A DNA stretch of 64,000 nucleotides, taken from contig VNWV01000006.1 of NCBI GenBank assembly GCA_009801085.1, positions 1,488,001 through 1,552,000 of the forward strand, in the 5' to 3' direction. Numbering within the stretch: the stretch's first letter is position 1; each line of letters begins with the position of its first letter. Positions 11,203 to 21,083 of the stretch are shown one piece after another. The notes below the pieces were generated by a model. It was not told where the DNA came from and made no database searches. It worked only from the letters and a program-made list of their open reading frames with translations. The translations under genes were made by a program, and so were the position numbers. Origin of the DNA: Lasiodiplodia sp. COLG20 (lineage: Eukaryota; Ascomycota; Dothideomycetes; Botryosphaeriales; Botryosphaeriaceae).

Positions 11203-14200
11203 CTATGCCTGTCTATTACGCAATGAGTACCCGGCAGCGCTCCGAGTCGGTCCTGAATCCGGACTTGGCGATCCGCTCCTAGCACCCCTTCCTTTTCCCG
11301 TCACGCGTTGAACCTTGTTGACACCCGGCTTCTTAGCGTTAGCAGCGGGCTCGGAGGCAACCTCGATCGTCACCGTCTTCTTGATACCAGTCGGCTCCTT
11401 GGACTTTCTGGTCTCCTCGCTGCTCTTCTTCGTCATGGGCTGCTCAACATACTCCTCAGAGTCCTCTCCGTCGACTCTTGCCGTCTTGCTAGGGCGGTAC
11501 GTCCCGTCCACGTCACTGCCGTGCTTTCGCTTCTTGCTCAATTTCTTCGCTTGCTCGAGCTCCTTGATGATAGCATTTATCAGCTCTTTGTCTTCGTCAT
11601 CATCGCCTTCGTCGGCGGTAGGCTTGTAGGTTTCACTCGAGAAGGACATCCTCCGAGGCCTCGTTTTCTTTGGTGTCGGCGTCGTCGTCCTTTTCTTCAC
11701 AGGTTCCTTCACCCTGTCCGGCTCGTGGAGAATAGGTCGCGCTACCACTTCAATATTGTCGTCGTCGTCACTTTCAACAACAGGCCTGTAAGGCATCTCC
11801 GATATTGATTGCCTTCGCTGCTTCGCCTTTGTCACTGTTCGCTTCGGCAATGGTGCAGACTTTATAGTTGCCGTGGCCTTCTTTCCTTCTGTAGCCTTCT
11901 CCTGGCTAGTCTTGGTCCTATTAACGACTGTGTGTCCGGTCGCTTCGTCGCCATCGTTTGAAGCTTCCTCAGTGGTGGGTTTCTGAAAACGTCTCGAGGA
12001 CGGTGGGCTCCGGAATAGTCCACTCCTTAACCTCGGGGGCGGCCTTGATGGCGTGGTAGACAGCATCGGTGGCGCAGTAGGCGGACTCAGTGGCTTAGTA
12101 GGCTGTTCGTTCCCATCCGCTTTCTTCCTCTGTGTCGCAACGAGGGTAAGTTCGATGCCTACAATAGTGTATCGATTAGTCAATCTCCTCCACAACTTGA
12201 ACATAACGAGAAAAGCAGCATGTCACTCACCACTGTCGCTACCATTCGCAACCTCTCCCAGAACAACCGCGGACCGCCGGCGCGTCTGCTGGCGGGCCTG
12301 CTGCTTCTCCTCTTCACTCTCTGCTCTCTGCTGCTCCCACAGCTCCAGCTCTTTCTTCAGCAGAATCCAAAACCTCGTTAAGCTGGGCGATCTGCGAATC
12401 GCAGGGAGCCATTCAGCCTCTATTTCAGCCATGGGCCGACCAGTGGCGATGGCGTGGGACAACCTGAGCGGGACAATTTCACCATACCTCAGCTGCTGCC
12501 CCTCTGCCAGAACATCATCGTCTGTGGGCGCGGAGCGCGCCCGACGCCAGGGTGCTCTTCTTCTTACGGGACTGGTTTCAGGGGAAGCAGCTTCAACAGC
12601 GTATGGATGATACCTGACGATAGGGCTTCTCCGTCTGTGCAGAACAGGACCAATACCACTGCAGACAGGTTTCCTCTTCACCACCACCACCGGTCCGGGT
12701 CCAGGACCAAAGTGCTGGGTGCGCCGTGGCGGATCACCCACTGGCTTCCTCCTGACCGCTTGCGGCACCGAAGCCGCCGGTTGCTGACGGGACCGCGGCG
12801 GCTCTCCCACCGGCTTCCTGCGAATCCCATGATCCGGCTCCTTCTCCTGCCTCTCGTCCCAGCCCGGGTGCCTCCTCGCCCACTCCTTCTTCAGCCTCTC
12901 CCTCCGCAGTATCAACCGCCACCTGTGATGCTCCTTCCCCTCCTCCTCCCCATACTCGCCCGGCCCCTTCCGCTCCTTCGCGCGCTCCGCATACCACGCG
13001 AGCTGCCAATCCGGAAACACGTCCGCCCCGTCGCTCTCCTTCCTACACTCGACCGTGAGCGAAAAGTCCTGCAGCCGGAGGAAATTCCCCTCGTGCCACT
13101 TGAACCTTCGCGCCGCGTCGCTGGACGGCTCCGTCGCCGCGGCACCTTCCTCCTCCTTCCGCCTCTTGTAGATGCCGCGCTCGCGCTCGTACATGACCTC
13201 CGCCCGTTTCCACAGCCACCCCTCGGCCATCAATCCCTCGTCGCCGGGCCCGGCCTCGCGCCGCATCTGCTCCAGCCGCATCTCGTTCCGCCGGTCCACC
13301 AGGTGCTGCTGCGTGACGGGTCCCCACTTCAGCGCCGGCAGCATGAAGCGCACCCAGCGCAACTTATCAATATCGTCTCGCAGCTGCAGCTCCGCTGCGC
13401 GCGCGGCCTCGATTTCGTGCGGCGCGGTGGCGATGTCGGCGCCGCCCAGGCGGGCGCGGAGCGCGGCGGCGGTGCGCGGGCTGTGGAGGCCTGGTGGCGG
13501 CCGGGTCGACCGTTCGTAGGGTGGCGGCGGCGACGTGGGCTGGTCGTCGCGGTTGAAGACGCGGGAGAACCAGTTCTTGACGCCGCCGGATTCTCTTTTG
13601 TTGTCGTTGTTGTTGTTGTTGCTGTCCTGATGGTTGTTGTGCCCGCTTGTGCGGCGGCGGTGGAGGGAGGAGGCGATGCTGCTGCCTTCGTCGTCGTCGT
13701 CTTCATCGTCATCGTAGACGCTGCGGCTCTTCGGAGGAGGCATGGAGGTTGCGCGCGTGGCGCGAGGGAAGCTGTTTGCTGTCGGGGGAAACGATCGGGG
13801 AGGGTATGGAAGCGGCCGGATGCTGCGCGCATTCTTTAGGTACGACTGGTCGAAGCTGTTCGGCGGCGGGGTCGGGCCTGGGAAAAGCTTCCTGGGATAG
13901 CCTCTGTATACATGAGGGGAAGCGGAGGAAGATGTCAGAGGCGGCGGTGCGCTCGCTGATCTGACGCGTCCCACGCTCGCACTGTACACGCCCGACAGAA
14001 GCTGCCAGAGCCTACCGCCCAATCCCTGCTCCTCTTCCTCGCTCGTGGCACCCGTGTTGGGGCGAGGTGCTATCCCTCTTCCTCTCACTGGCTGCTCAAA
14101 CGCAACACGTTTTCCGTACGACCTTGAAGGCCGGTGCGTGGCAGAGCGAGCTGAGCGCTGCTGCTCGTGCCCGCGCCGATGCATCGCAAAGCCGAACGTC

Positions 14201-16875
14201 GATACCTCGGTCAAGTCCAGCCCGCACTCAGGGCAGAAGTGCCGGAACCGGGCGCGCTTGAGCGCCTGCTGCACCTCCGGATGCAGCTCCTGCGGCGACG
14301 CCGTCCGGCCCTTGAAGTGCTCTATGTGGTGCGCGGCGTACTCGATCGGGCTGGTGATGCAGCAGCCGCAGTCCCGGCAGTCGGTGGGCACGAACCGCGG
14401 AACTGGCTCGTTGCTGTTGTGTAGGACTGCTGCGCCTGAGGAGATTGTCATAGCGCTGCTGCCGCGGAGTCGGTGGAGGGCGCCGATGCTGGCGTCACCA
14501 CTGGACTGTGTGAAGATGGGGATACCGATGCCTGCTTCTATCTTCCTGTCAAGGTCCTCGAGTGCCTGTCGCGTTGCGTATTTTCGTTAGCTACAGCCCG
14601 TTACGCTGGAGAGCACGGGTTAAGAAAAGGAACTCACATCTGGCTTTGGGACCAAGTACACCTCATTCCTCGCTGGATCCGATAGGTACTCAGACATTCG
14701 GTTCTCAAAGACCGTATTGCGCATTTGGGAGACCATGAGCCTACACCCATCTTCCGGATCCGTGCCGTTGTCGTTGTAGGCCTTTAGCTCTATTACGTGC
14801 TCGCCACCCGCTCCCTCGAATATCAACTCTCTTACAATCCTCCAGAAGGCCGCACACTGTTCCGCCCTGTCATATTCATTCGATGTGTGGCCATACCAGT
14901 TCCACACGCGGAACTGGCGCGACAAATCAGGCAGTGCGTGAGTGCCGTCAGAATTCAGTCTGCCGTCGTACAGCTTGATCTCGCGGTACCCCGAGTCGAG
15001 CAGTTCGGTCTGCACTTGGGAATGTCGGCGCTGACGGTGCAGCGGGTCAGTCATTACAACGTCGTAATCCGAATCCCGCGGGTCCCCATTCTCATCGTAG
15101 GATGAAATTATGACGTCTCGTATGCTGGGAGGGCCGCGCTGCCCCTGCAAATTTGGTCCATCGTACTGGAATTCCATGGGGGACAAGATGTTCGACGTGG
15201 AAGAGGGTAAGTATTGTAGAAAGTGGTCGCTTACAGTGTTGGCTGGCTTGTTCCTCCAAAGGCTTCGGTTGTCCTCCCAGTCGGAAAGTTGTTCACCGTC
15301 GTTGAAACTCGGCTGGAACATATAACGCCTCTTAGTCTCCATCCCTCTGATGTTTGTCGGCTGCCTATGATAGTCCGGGGTGTGATCTTCGAGGGGATAG
15401 AACATGCCCCTGTAGTTGCCGTTCCAGAAACCAACATTATCGTTCCGTGTCCAGGGCTCGTCTCCAATGAGCTTTTGGACTGGCTGACCATTCTCGGAAG
15501 CGATGGCCAATTTGTAAGCAACTGTGTCGATGGCTCTGCCTGGAGGCCATCTGCACCTTGGAGGCTCGTCAGGAGGCTCTCCTCCACCGAAATGCCAAAT
15601 CTCATCACCCCCAGGTTGGTACTCGCTAAAGTCCTCGAGGGCTGATGCAAGCCCTCGAGCACGAAGTTTGTCCTCCCATGTCTCTATTAAGTCACTTAGG
15701 TCTCGGTCTCCACGCTCAGCTAGCCCAGGAGGGCACCTGTAGTAGTACGTGAAAGACGGGTCAGATCCATAGCTCGAACGACCCCTGTGAAGCACGACGC
15801 TCTCAGGCTTGTAGTCCTCGTCTGAATCGCCGTCTTCGTCCGAATCGACGTCATCATCTGCATCGAAACCGAAGTTCTCGTCCCATTCAGAGCCATCGTC
15901 TGAATCGAACTCTTCGTCCGAATCGTAGACCGACCCGAACAGCTCCGTCAGGCCGAGCTCATCGTCCGAAGTGGTCGTTGGTTTGGGGGTGGATACAGAA
16001 ATCAATTCGCTTTGCTCGCCGAAAGCTGGCTCGTCAAGTGCAATCAAGTCCTTGCCCGATGATTCATCGACAATGCCGTTGACCAACCCGCCATCCTTCG
16101 ACTTTGGCGTTTGGACAACATCCTTCTCTTCTTCGTCATCGAAAGGTTCACGTGCCCGATGAAGCTCGCCCACGATCTCGATTTCGTCGTCATCCAGCTC
16201 CTGGCTTACTCGTCCCGGGGAGCGTTGGTCCACGTAGGTTTTCCAGTATATGGCTCCTCTTGGATCGCCATCCTTCTCAACATCCTGCCAGAAATGATAG
16301 GTGGGCAGATCGTCTCCTCTGAGCGTGATGAAGAAGAGGTTTCTCTTCGGATCGGCCAAGACGTTGCGCCTAGTCTCGGACTCCTCACGCAGGTGATCCG
16401 TCACGTAGACGTATTCGATGCAGAAAACTGGTGGATCTCGCGGATCGTAGAGCACTATGCTGCCCTCTAGACCCCATTCGTAGGCGATATCGACCGCAGG
16501 TGTGATTTTACAGCCAGCAAGAAAGTCCAGAAGCTCGCCCTCCTTGATTTTCTCCACCATTTTGCGAGACGGACGTTGTACGAGGTGAGTAAGGGGAAGT
16601 TTCACCAGGCCCCTTCTGCCGTCCGGGTACAAGATGAACTCTCGTGTGGCATCCCATTCGATCGGAACTTCGACGGACGCAGAATCCGGGTCACGGGGGT
16701 GAGATGGCTTTCGTCTTAAAAGCTTCAGGGCGCGAGCTCGGGGAGGAGGCTTTTCATCTGGCTCTGCAGATATACCAAACATAGAACCCTGGCGCTTCCG
16801 GGTGGGCTGCCGGTCGAGCATATAAGAGCCAAAATCGAACACGCTGGAGAACCAGCCGTCTCCGTGGTTCGTCAT
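11203..16875 (-). CDS. large orphan protein with acidic tracts and C2H2-like pair (about 1842 aa)
   Basis: Three long minus-strand frames join through good splice sites: exon 16875-14638, intron GTGAGT...GCGACAG (72 nt), exon 14565-12231, intron GTGAGT...TTGTAG (72 nt), exon 12158-11203. The middle frame has no stop for 38 codons above its first ATG, back to the acceptor, which argues for one gene. Order: an unrecognised N-terminal 300 residues; an Asp/Glu/Ser-rich acidic stretch near 330-380; an aromatic-rich region to about 745 (YRGMFYPLEDHTPDYH and others); two C2H2-like fingers just after the first junction (CRDCGCC...HHIEH and CPECGLDL...HRRGH); Pro/Arg-rich linkers with a D/N/K tract; a basic middle rich in RRKPVG repeats; and a Ser/Thr/Lys-rich tail with RRMSFSSETYKP. 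I do not recognise the family. A nuclear role is plausible from the fingers and charged repeats, but this is inference. Two or three separate genes remain possible. Confidence 0.65.
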
Positions 16876-17572
16876 TATGGCGGCAAAATGGTCAAGTCGA
16901 AGTTATGCCGGCGAGACTCGGATTGGGCAGGCTCGACAGAATGTTAACGCTGAGAAAGGGTGCGGAAAGGAGGAACAGAGAAGAAAGCCATTTTACCGCG
17001 CATCCATGTCCCTTGTTTGAGGCCATTTGCATCGGGTTGCTTTTGGAAAACAAAGGCAGGACTCCCACTTGGCAAGAAGTCTTTTCAAGATACGACAAGA
17101 CCATCTTGCTGTCTGTAGTGTCCACACGAGGGATATCTCCGGCATATCTTGTCTTGCCTTGCCAAGGGAGATATCTCAACAAAGAAATGCCTCCTGGAAT
17201 CATCATTGAAGTCCCGCATCGAGGTTTCCGCGAACTCACACAAAGCACATCGTTTGCTACTGGTGTCTGCTTGCGGTCGCCGAAGAGAATTTACCGTATC
17301 CATTGTGTGGTGATTCGCGGCCAATCACTCGGCGCTTGGCCGCGCATTCCAGCTGCACGAGGTTGAAAGCAGTACACGCACAATGCCAACTTACAAGTGA
17401 CAAGGTCTTGCCCGTCGCTAAACGCACGAATTGGAAGGTCGTCAAGTATGTGAATTGTTCGTACAGGGGTCTAATATCATAATGGTACACTATAGACAAG
17501 CGACGCGTTAAAACCTGGTTCCGCAACAATGGCAGGAACAAGAAGGGCAAGCGAAGCGATTGGGGATGAGAC
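16876..17572. other. intergenic; homeodomain-helix-like fragment at its end
   Basis: Upstream region of the large orphan gene and 3' flank of the cyclotransferase gene. A 153-codon plus-strand ORF (16905-17366) has no recognisable domain and lies over the orphan's promoter. An imperfect inverted repeat (17069-17092 with 17145-17165) may form a stem. The one protein-like signal is the fragment at 17496-17569. Confidence 0.4.
17496..17569 (+). pseudogene. possible homeodomain-like relic
   Basis: After a plausible acceptor (ACTATAG) the plus strand reads DKRRVKTWFRNNGRNKKGKR, then SDWG and a stop. The KTWFRNN core followed by basic residues resembles recognition helix 3 of homeodomain-type proteins. 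Upstream, VLPVAKRTNWKVVK-like sequence is in a different frame, and no donor brings it into register. I see no start or full domain. Either it is the eroded end of a gene or a chance resemblance. Confidence 0.2.
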
Positions 17573-18851
17573 TCACAATTCGTCCTTACCCGCCGCTCTC
17601 TTCCGCTTCGTACCGTCTTGCCCTTCGTCCGCGTGCACCGCTATGTTGGAGGCTTGAGCGGTATCCATGAATCCCTCCAATTCCATCCACTCGCAAGCAA
17701 AGGCAGTCACCAGCTTAGCCCAGTCCTCTACGGTATCAAGGTCCAGATGCTCTCCATCGTCGTCCATTTCGTGCCAGACGCGCGGAAATGGCGTGGGTAT
17801 TATGTGTAGAATCTCAACTCCCCTCGCCATGAATGGAAGGTGGTCGTCGGACACCATCCCGCCCATGGACGGGCTAACGTCTTTGTCTGCGTCCGCCAGA
17901 AATCTCGGCTCGTTCCTTTTTTTAGACGCGGTCTTCTTCGAAGGATGATTCGGCGAAGATTTGAACTGGCCCAGGTCACGCAGGCGCTTCTCAAGCTTCG
18001 CCATGGACTTGTACGCCCAGTGAGTGGTTTGGAAGTACGACGGTACCCTGGGGCTCTTCGCGCCGAGCAGGTCGAGCAGCAGGAACAGCTGTATCGAGGA
18101 AATGGCCGTCTGAAAGGTAGATATGCCAGGGTGATGGGTAGCCTCCCACGTCTCGGCCAATGCTCTGCACGTGCGTCAGTCATGTCATGCCACAATCGGT
18201 CTCAGACTAAGCAACCCACCTCGCGCCATATAGCGAATCGGTATCGGTCCAGCTCAGGAACGCCTCTTCACCATCCAAAAGAATAATCTGCACACCCCTC
18301 TCCTCCTCAAGCCCGCCAGCGCCCACGCCCTCGGCCTCCATCTTCTCCCATTTCTTGGTCAACGCCTCATCAATGCTCCTCGCCGCGTGCATGAGCATCG
18401 CGCACGGCGCCGCGCTATCCGTCGCGCCGATGAAACCATGCGGCGTCAACTTGCTGTCATAATGCGCCACGAGCGCCAGCCTGCCCACGTCGCCGGGCTT
18501 GGTCCACGGCGGATCCCTCGTTGCAATGATATTGACAAACGTTATTTCCTCGCCGTTGCTCGTGGGAGTGGTCGAGGTCGAGTTGTGCAGCTCGAGGTGC
18601 CAGTTGGGCAGCGTGTTGGTGAAGAAGTCGACGAAGTGCTTGCGCACCTTCTCGTTGCCGGGCGTGCCCGGTACGCGGGGGATCAGGATGGGCGCGAGCA
18701 GGGCGCCGTTGTGGATGTCGAAGTCTTGCGGGGCGGCGGGAATGGCCTTGAGCGTGTCGTCCGACAGGTCGGTGTAGGCGTGCGAGAGCGGCGCGAGACT
18801 GGCGGCCAGCAGCAGGGCGGTGGCGCCGGCGAGGCGCGAGACGAGCTTCAT
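17573..18851 (-). CDS. glutaminyl-peptide cyclotransferase-like M28 protein with KDEL tail
   Basis: Two exons (18851-18220 and 18164-17573, 55-nt intron) give 407 aa. A signal peptide (about residues 1-25, MKLVSRLAGATALLLAASLA...SHA) leads into the M28/QC fold. Visible motifs are VAHYDSK (about 128-134), GATDSAAPCAM with the zinc-ligand Asp near 145, ILLDGEEAF with Glu near 195-196, LLDLLGAKSPRVPSYF (about 240), and DDHLPFMARGVEILHIIPTPFP with the His near 313. Such enzymes convert N-terminal Gln to pyroglutamate in secreted proteins. The frame ends exactly in KDEL, preceded by a basic KRKRAAG linker, which predicts ER retrieval rather than secretion. It is divergent from the TMEM70-like gene, with 290 bp between the starts. 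Confidence 0.9.
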
Positions 18852-19141
18852 GGCGGCGGGGAGAGTGAAACTGATGTTTTAGGAGGGAGGATGCGGCGTG
18901 GGGGAATTCCGCTACCGCATGACCCAGGGGCGGCAGCGGTAAGGATTTAAGGTTATCGGTGAGGTTTTGGAGGCTGTTAGGCGCTGGGAGACGTGTCTCT
19001 TATGGTCGGGTTGGCGCACAGGGTCCGCGATGCAGGCGATCGACGGCCTGATCCCTGCCTCGCTAATTGGGGCTCCCCTTCACGTGTGGGCCGCAGAGCT
19101 CATGCCAACCTTTCTTTCCACCTCGACTACACGTAAATGTC

Positions 19142-20392
19142 ATGATAACGAGTCAATTTGCTAGCATCCGTGCGACGGCCAGGCTGCACGCTGTCAAGCT
19201 GCCAGGCATTCGCTCGCCATGCGCCAATAAGCTGTCAGGGCTGCGGCTGTCTTCCAATGCCGCCAAACAAGCAGCCCCAAAGGCGGCGCCGGCTGCGCCC
19301 AAGGACTTCGTCGCAAAGTCGGCGTCGACTAAAAAGCTTCGTCAGTATATCCATTCTAATTGAGACATGGAGTAAGACTTCTGACAGGGCGGCTCTAGTC
19401 TTTCCCGAGCGCCTTCTGATCTACAATGCCGGAACAGGCAAGACGACGTGGGTCGCCTTCACCAAGCTGGGAACCATCGTCCTCTTCGCCTTTGGCTGCT
19501 TGGTCATAGCACCTCGCCTTCACTATCACCCAGACACTCCGTGGTGGGCTGCTCCTGCTGGTACGTTCTGCGTATTCCCTGCGCTTTCAGAATTTTCTTT
19601 TCCTGAAGCTTAAGTCTTCCAATCTTGTCTTTGACTCGCGTCGCCTTCATTTCTCCTCGTATCACCAAAGCCATCACGAATCATGCAGAGCATATGTCCC
19701 ATGGCACTATATCCCGTTATTGCCCCCTTCATCCTATTTCACAGTCCTAATTCCAACCCCACCTTGAACCAACCCAACGACCTCCCCTCCATCTTTCTCC
19801 CCACCACGTCCTCATCCCCCACCTCACCACCAAACAAAACAAAAAAAAAGAGACTAAAAAACCAACCCCAGCCATAATCCTCGCCCCCGTCCCTCTCCTC
19901 CTCACCACGGCCCTGACCTCGCCCTTCGTCAACTCCATCTACCTGCATCTGCCCCTCTACGCCCGCCAGTCGCGCCAGCTGCTGCACCGCTTCGCCGCCT
20001 CGCCGCCGCCCGAAACGCTGCTCGACGTGCGCACCGTGCGCCTCAACGGCTTCTGGAAGACGACGGGCACCACCGTCGGCGAGCTGCGCGCCCTGCCGCC
20101 GCGCGGCTTCCTCGGGGGGCTGGCCAACGTCGAGAGGGTTCCGAGGGTTGGGAAGAAGGCGGCGGCTGCGGGGAAGAAGGAAGAGGCGAAGGGAGGAAAG
20201 TACGGAGAGGAGGAGAAGAAGAAGTTGTGGGATGTTGATGGGGATAAGAGGGGTCTGTTACAGCGGTTCGCGACCCTCTTTGTCGAGCCGAGGCGAAGGT
20301 TTTACATCAACCCGGCTGAGGGATCCAGGAGGAGTGCGGAGCCGGGTGTGATTGAATTAGTGATGAAGGCGGTGGAAAAGCAACACAGTTAG
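19142..20392 (+). CDS. mitochondrial TMEM70-like membrane protein
   Basis: Three exons (19142-19340, 19399-19560, 19872-20392) give 293 aa. The N-terminus is Ser/Arg/Ala-rich without acidic residues (MITSQFASIRATARLHAVKL...), a typical mitochondrial presequence. Exon 2 carries PERLLIYNAGTGKTTWVAF and a first membrane helix (LGTIVLFAFGCLVIAP). Exon 3 starts with a second helix (IILAPVPLLLTTALTSPFV) and then a matrix-side domain (YARQSRQLLHRFA...). The LLIYNAGTGK block followed by two helices resembles the TMEM70/TMEM186/TMEM223-like group of inner-membrane assembly factors; this assignment is from memory of the fold. The first intron has an alternative in-frame splice choice (donor at 19349, acceptor at 19387). 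The second intron is unusually long (311 nt) and pyrimidine/purine-biased. Confidence 0.75.
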
Positions 20393-21083
20393 TATTGACT
20401 CAAAGGGAAAAATTGCATGAGCGGAGCAGCAGGGAGATATAACAGTTACTAAGACAGATCTGGTTTGGTTATGGCAAGAAATACAGCCATCTTCACAAGC
20501 ACTGGAAAATTGAAGGACAGATGGTTACTTCAGTATTCATTTTCTAACTACTGTTACCTGGCGAGGAAATGAACAATCGAGACGAACCCCTCGCCTTTTT
20601 TGCTACGGCATGTACCCAAAGGCCTAAACTACTACCTAGTTTCAATCAACACAAATAACTGCGAGAAATATCTGCTTGGTAGGAAGCCTCTCTTCGTTCT
20701 CAATCTTTCATTAAGTCGTTCGTGAACGTATCACGCTTTTCCAAAAGAAAATGAAAAGGCAGGGCCAAACGTAAAAACAATATCTGCAGGAACCAAGACA
20801 GAAAAGACACGCTTGCGAGAAAAAGGAAAACAACAAAAAAATACAAGTGGCAAGACTTCAGGATGCCGATGAAAGGAAGGTCTACCCAAGAAAAATATGT
20901 TGCCCCAACAATGAAGCCTCTTGGACCAAATCAATGTTTCCAAGGTGAAGGGACAATAAAGCGCTCAGTAGGTGGAAAGAACGGGATACGCGCCAAGGTA
21001 AAGTATACCAACAATCAACAATCTGGGGCCTCGGCTTGACCTCCTGTAACTCACTCATACCGTCGTGAAATGAGTTTTCATGT
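20393..21083. other. convergent intergenic region
   Basis: A/T-rich spacer between the 3' ends of the TMEM70-like gene and the coiled-coil gene. No gene or repeat seen; presumably 3' UTRs. Confidence 0.5.

Noticed and set aside
12454..13839. 461-codon plus-strand ORF
   Set aside because: Antisense of the large orphan gene's middle exon; low-complexity Pro/Arg/Val text without a domain.
15190..15245. Possible extra short intron in the large orphan gene (GTAAGC with downstream AG)
   Set aside because: The frame is open through it and the surrounding protein text continues smoothly; no need to splice.
17069..17165. Imperfect inverted repeat (CTTGGCAAGAAGTCTT / ATCTTGTCTTGCCTTGCCAAG)
   Set aside because: Arms are short with several mismatches and gaps; could arise by chance.
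16905..17366. 153-codon plus-strand ORF
   Set aside because: No domain, no splice structure, and it overlaps the promoter of the large orphan gene.
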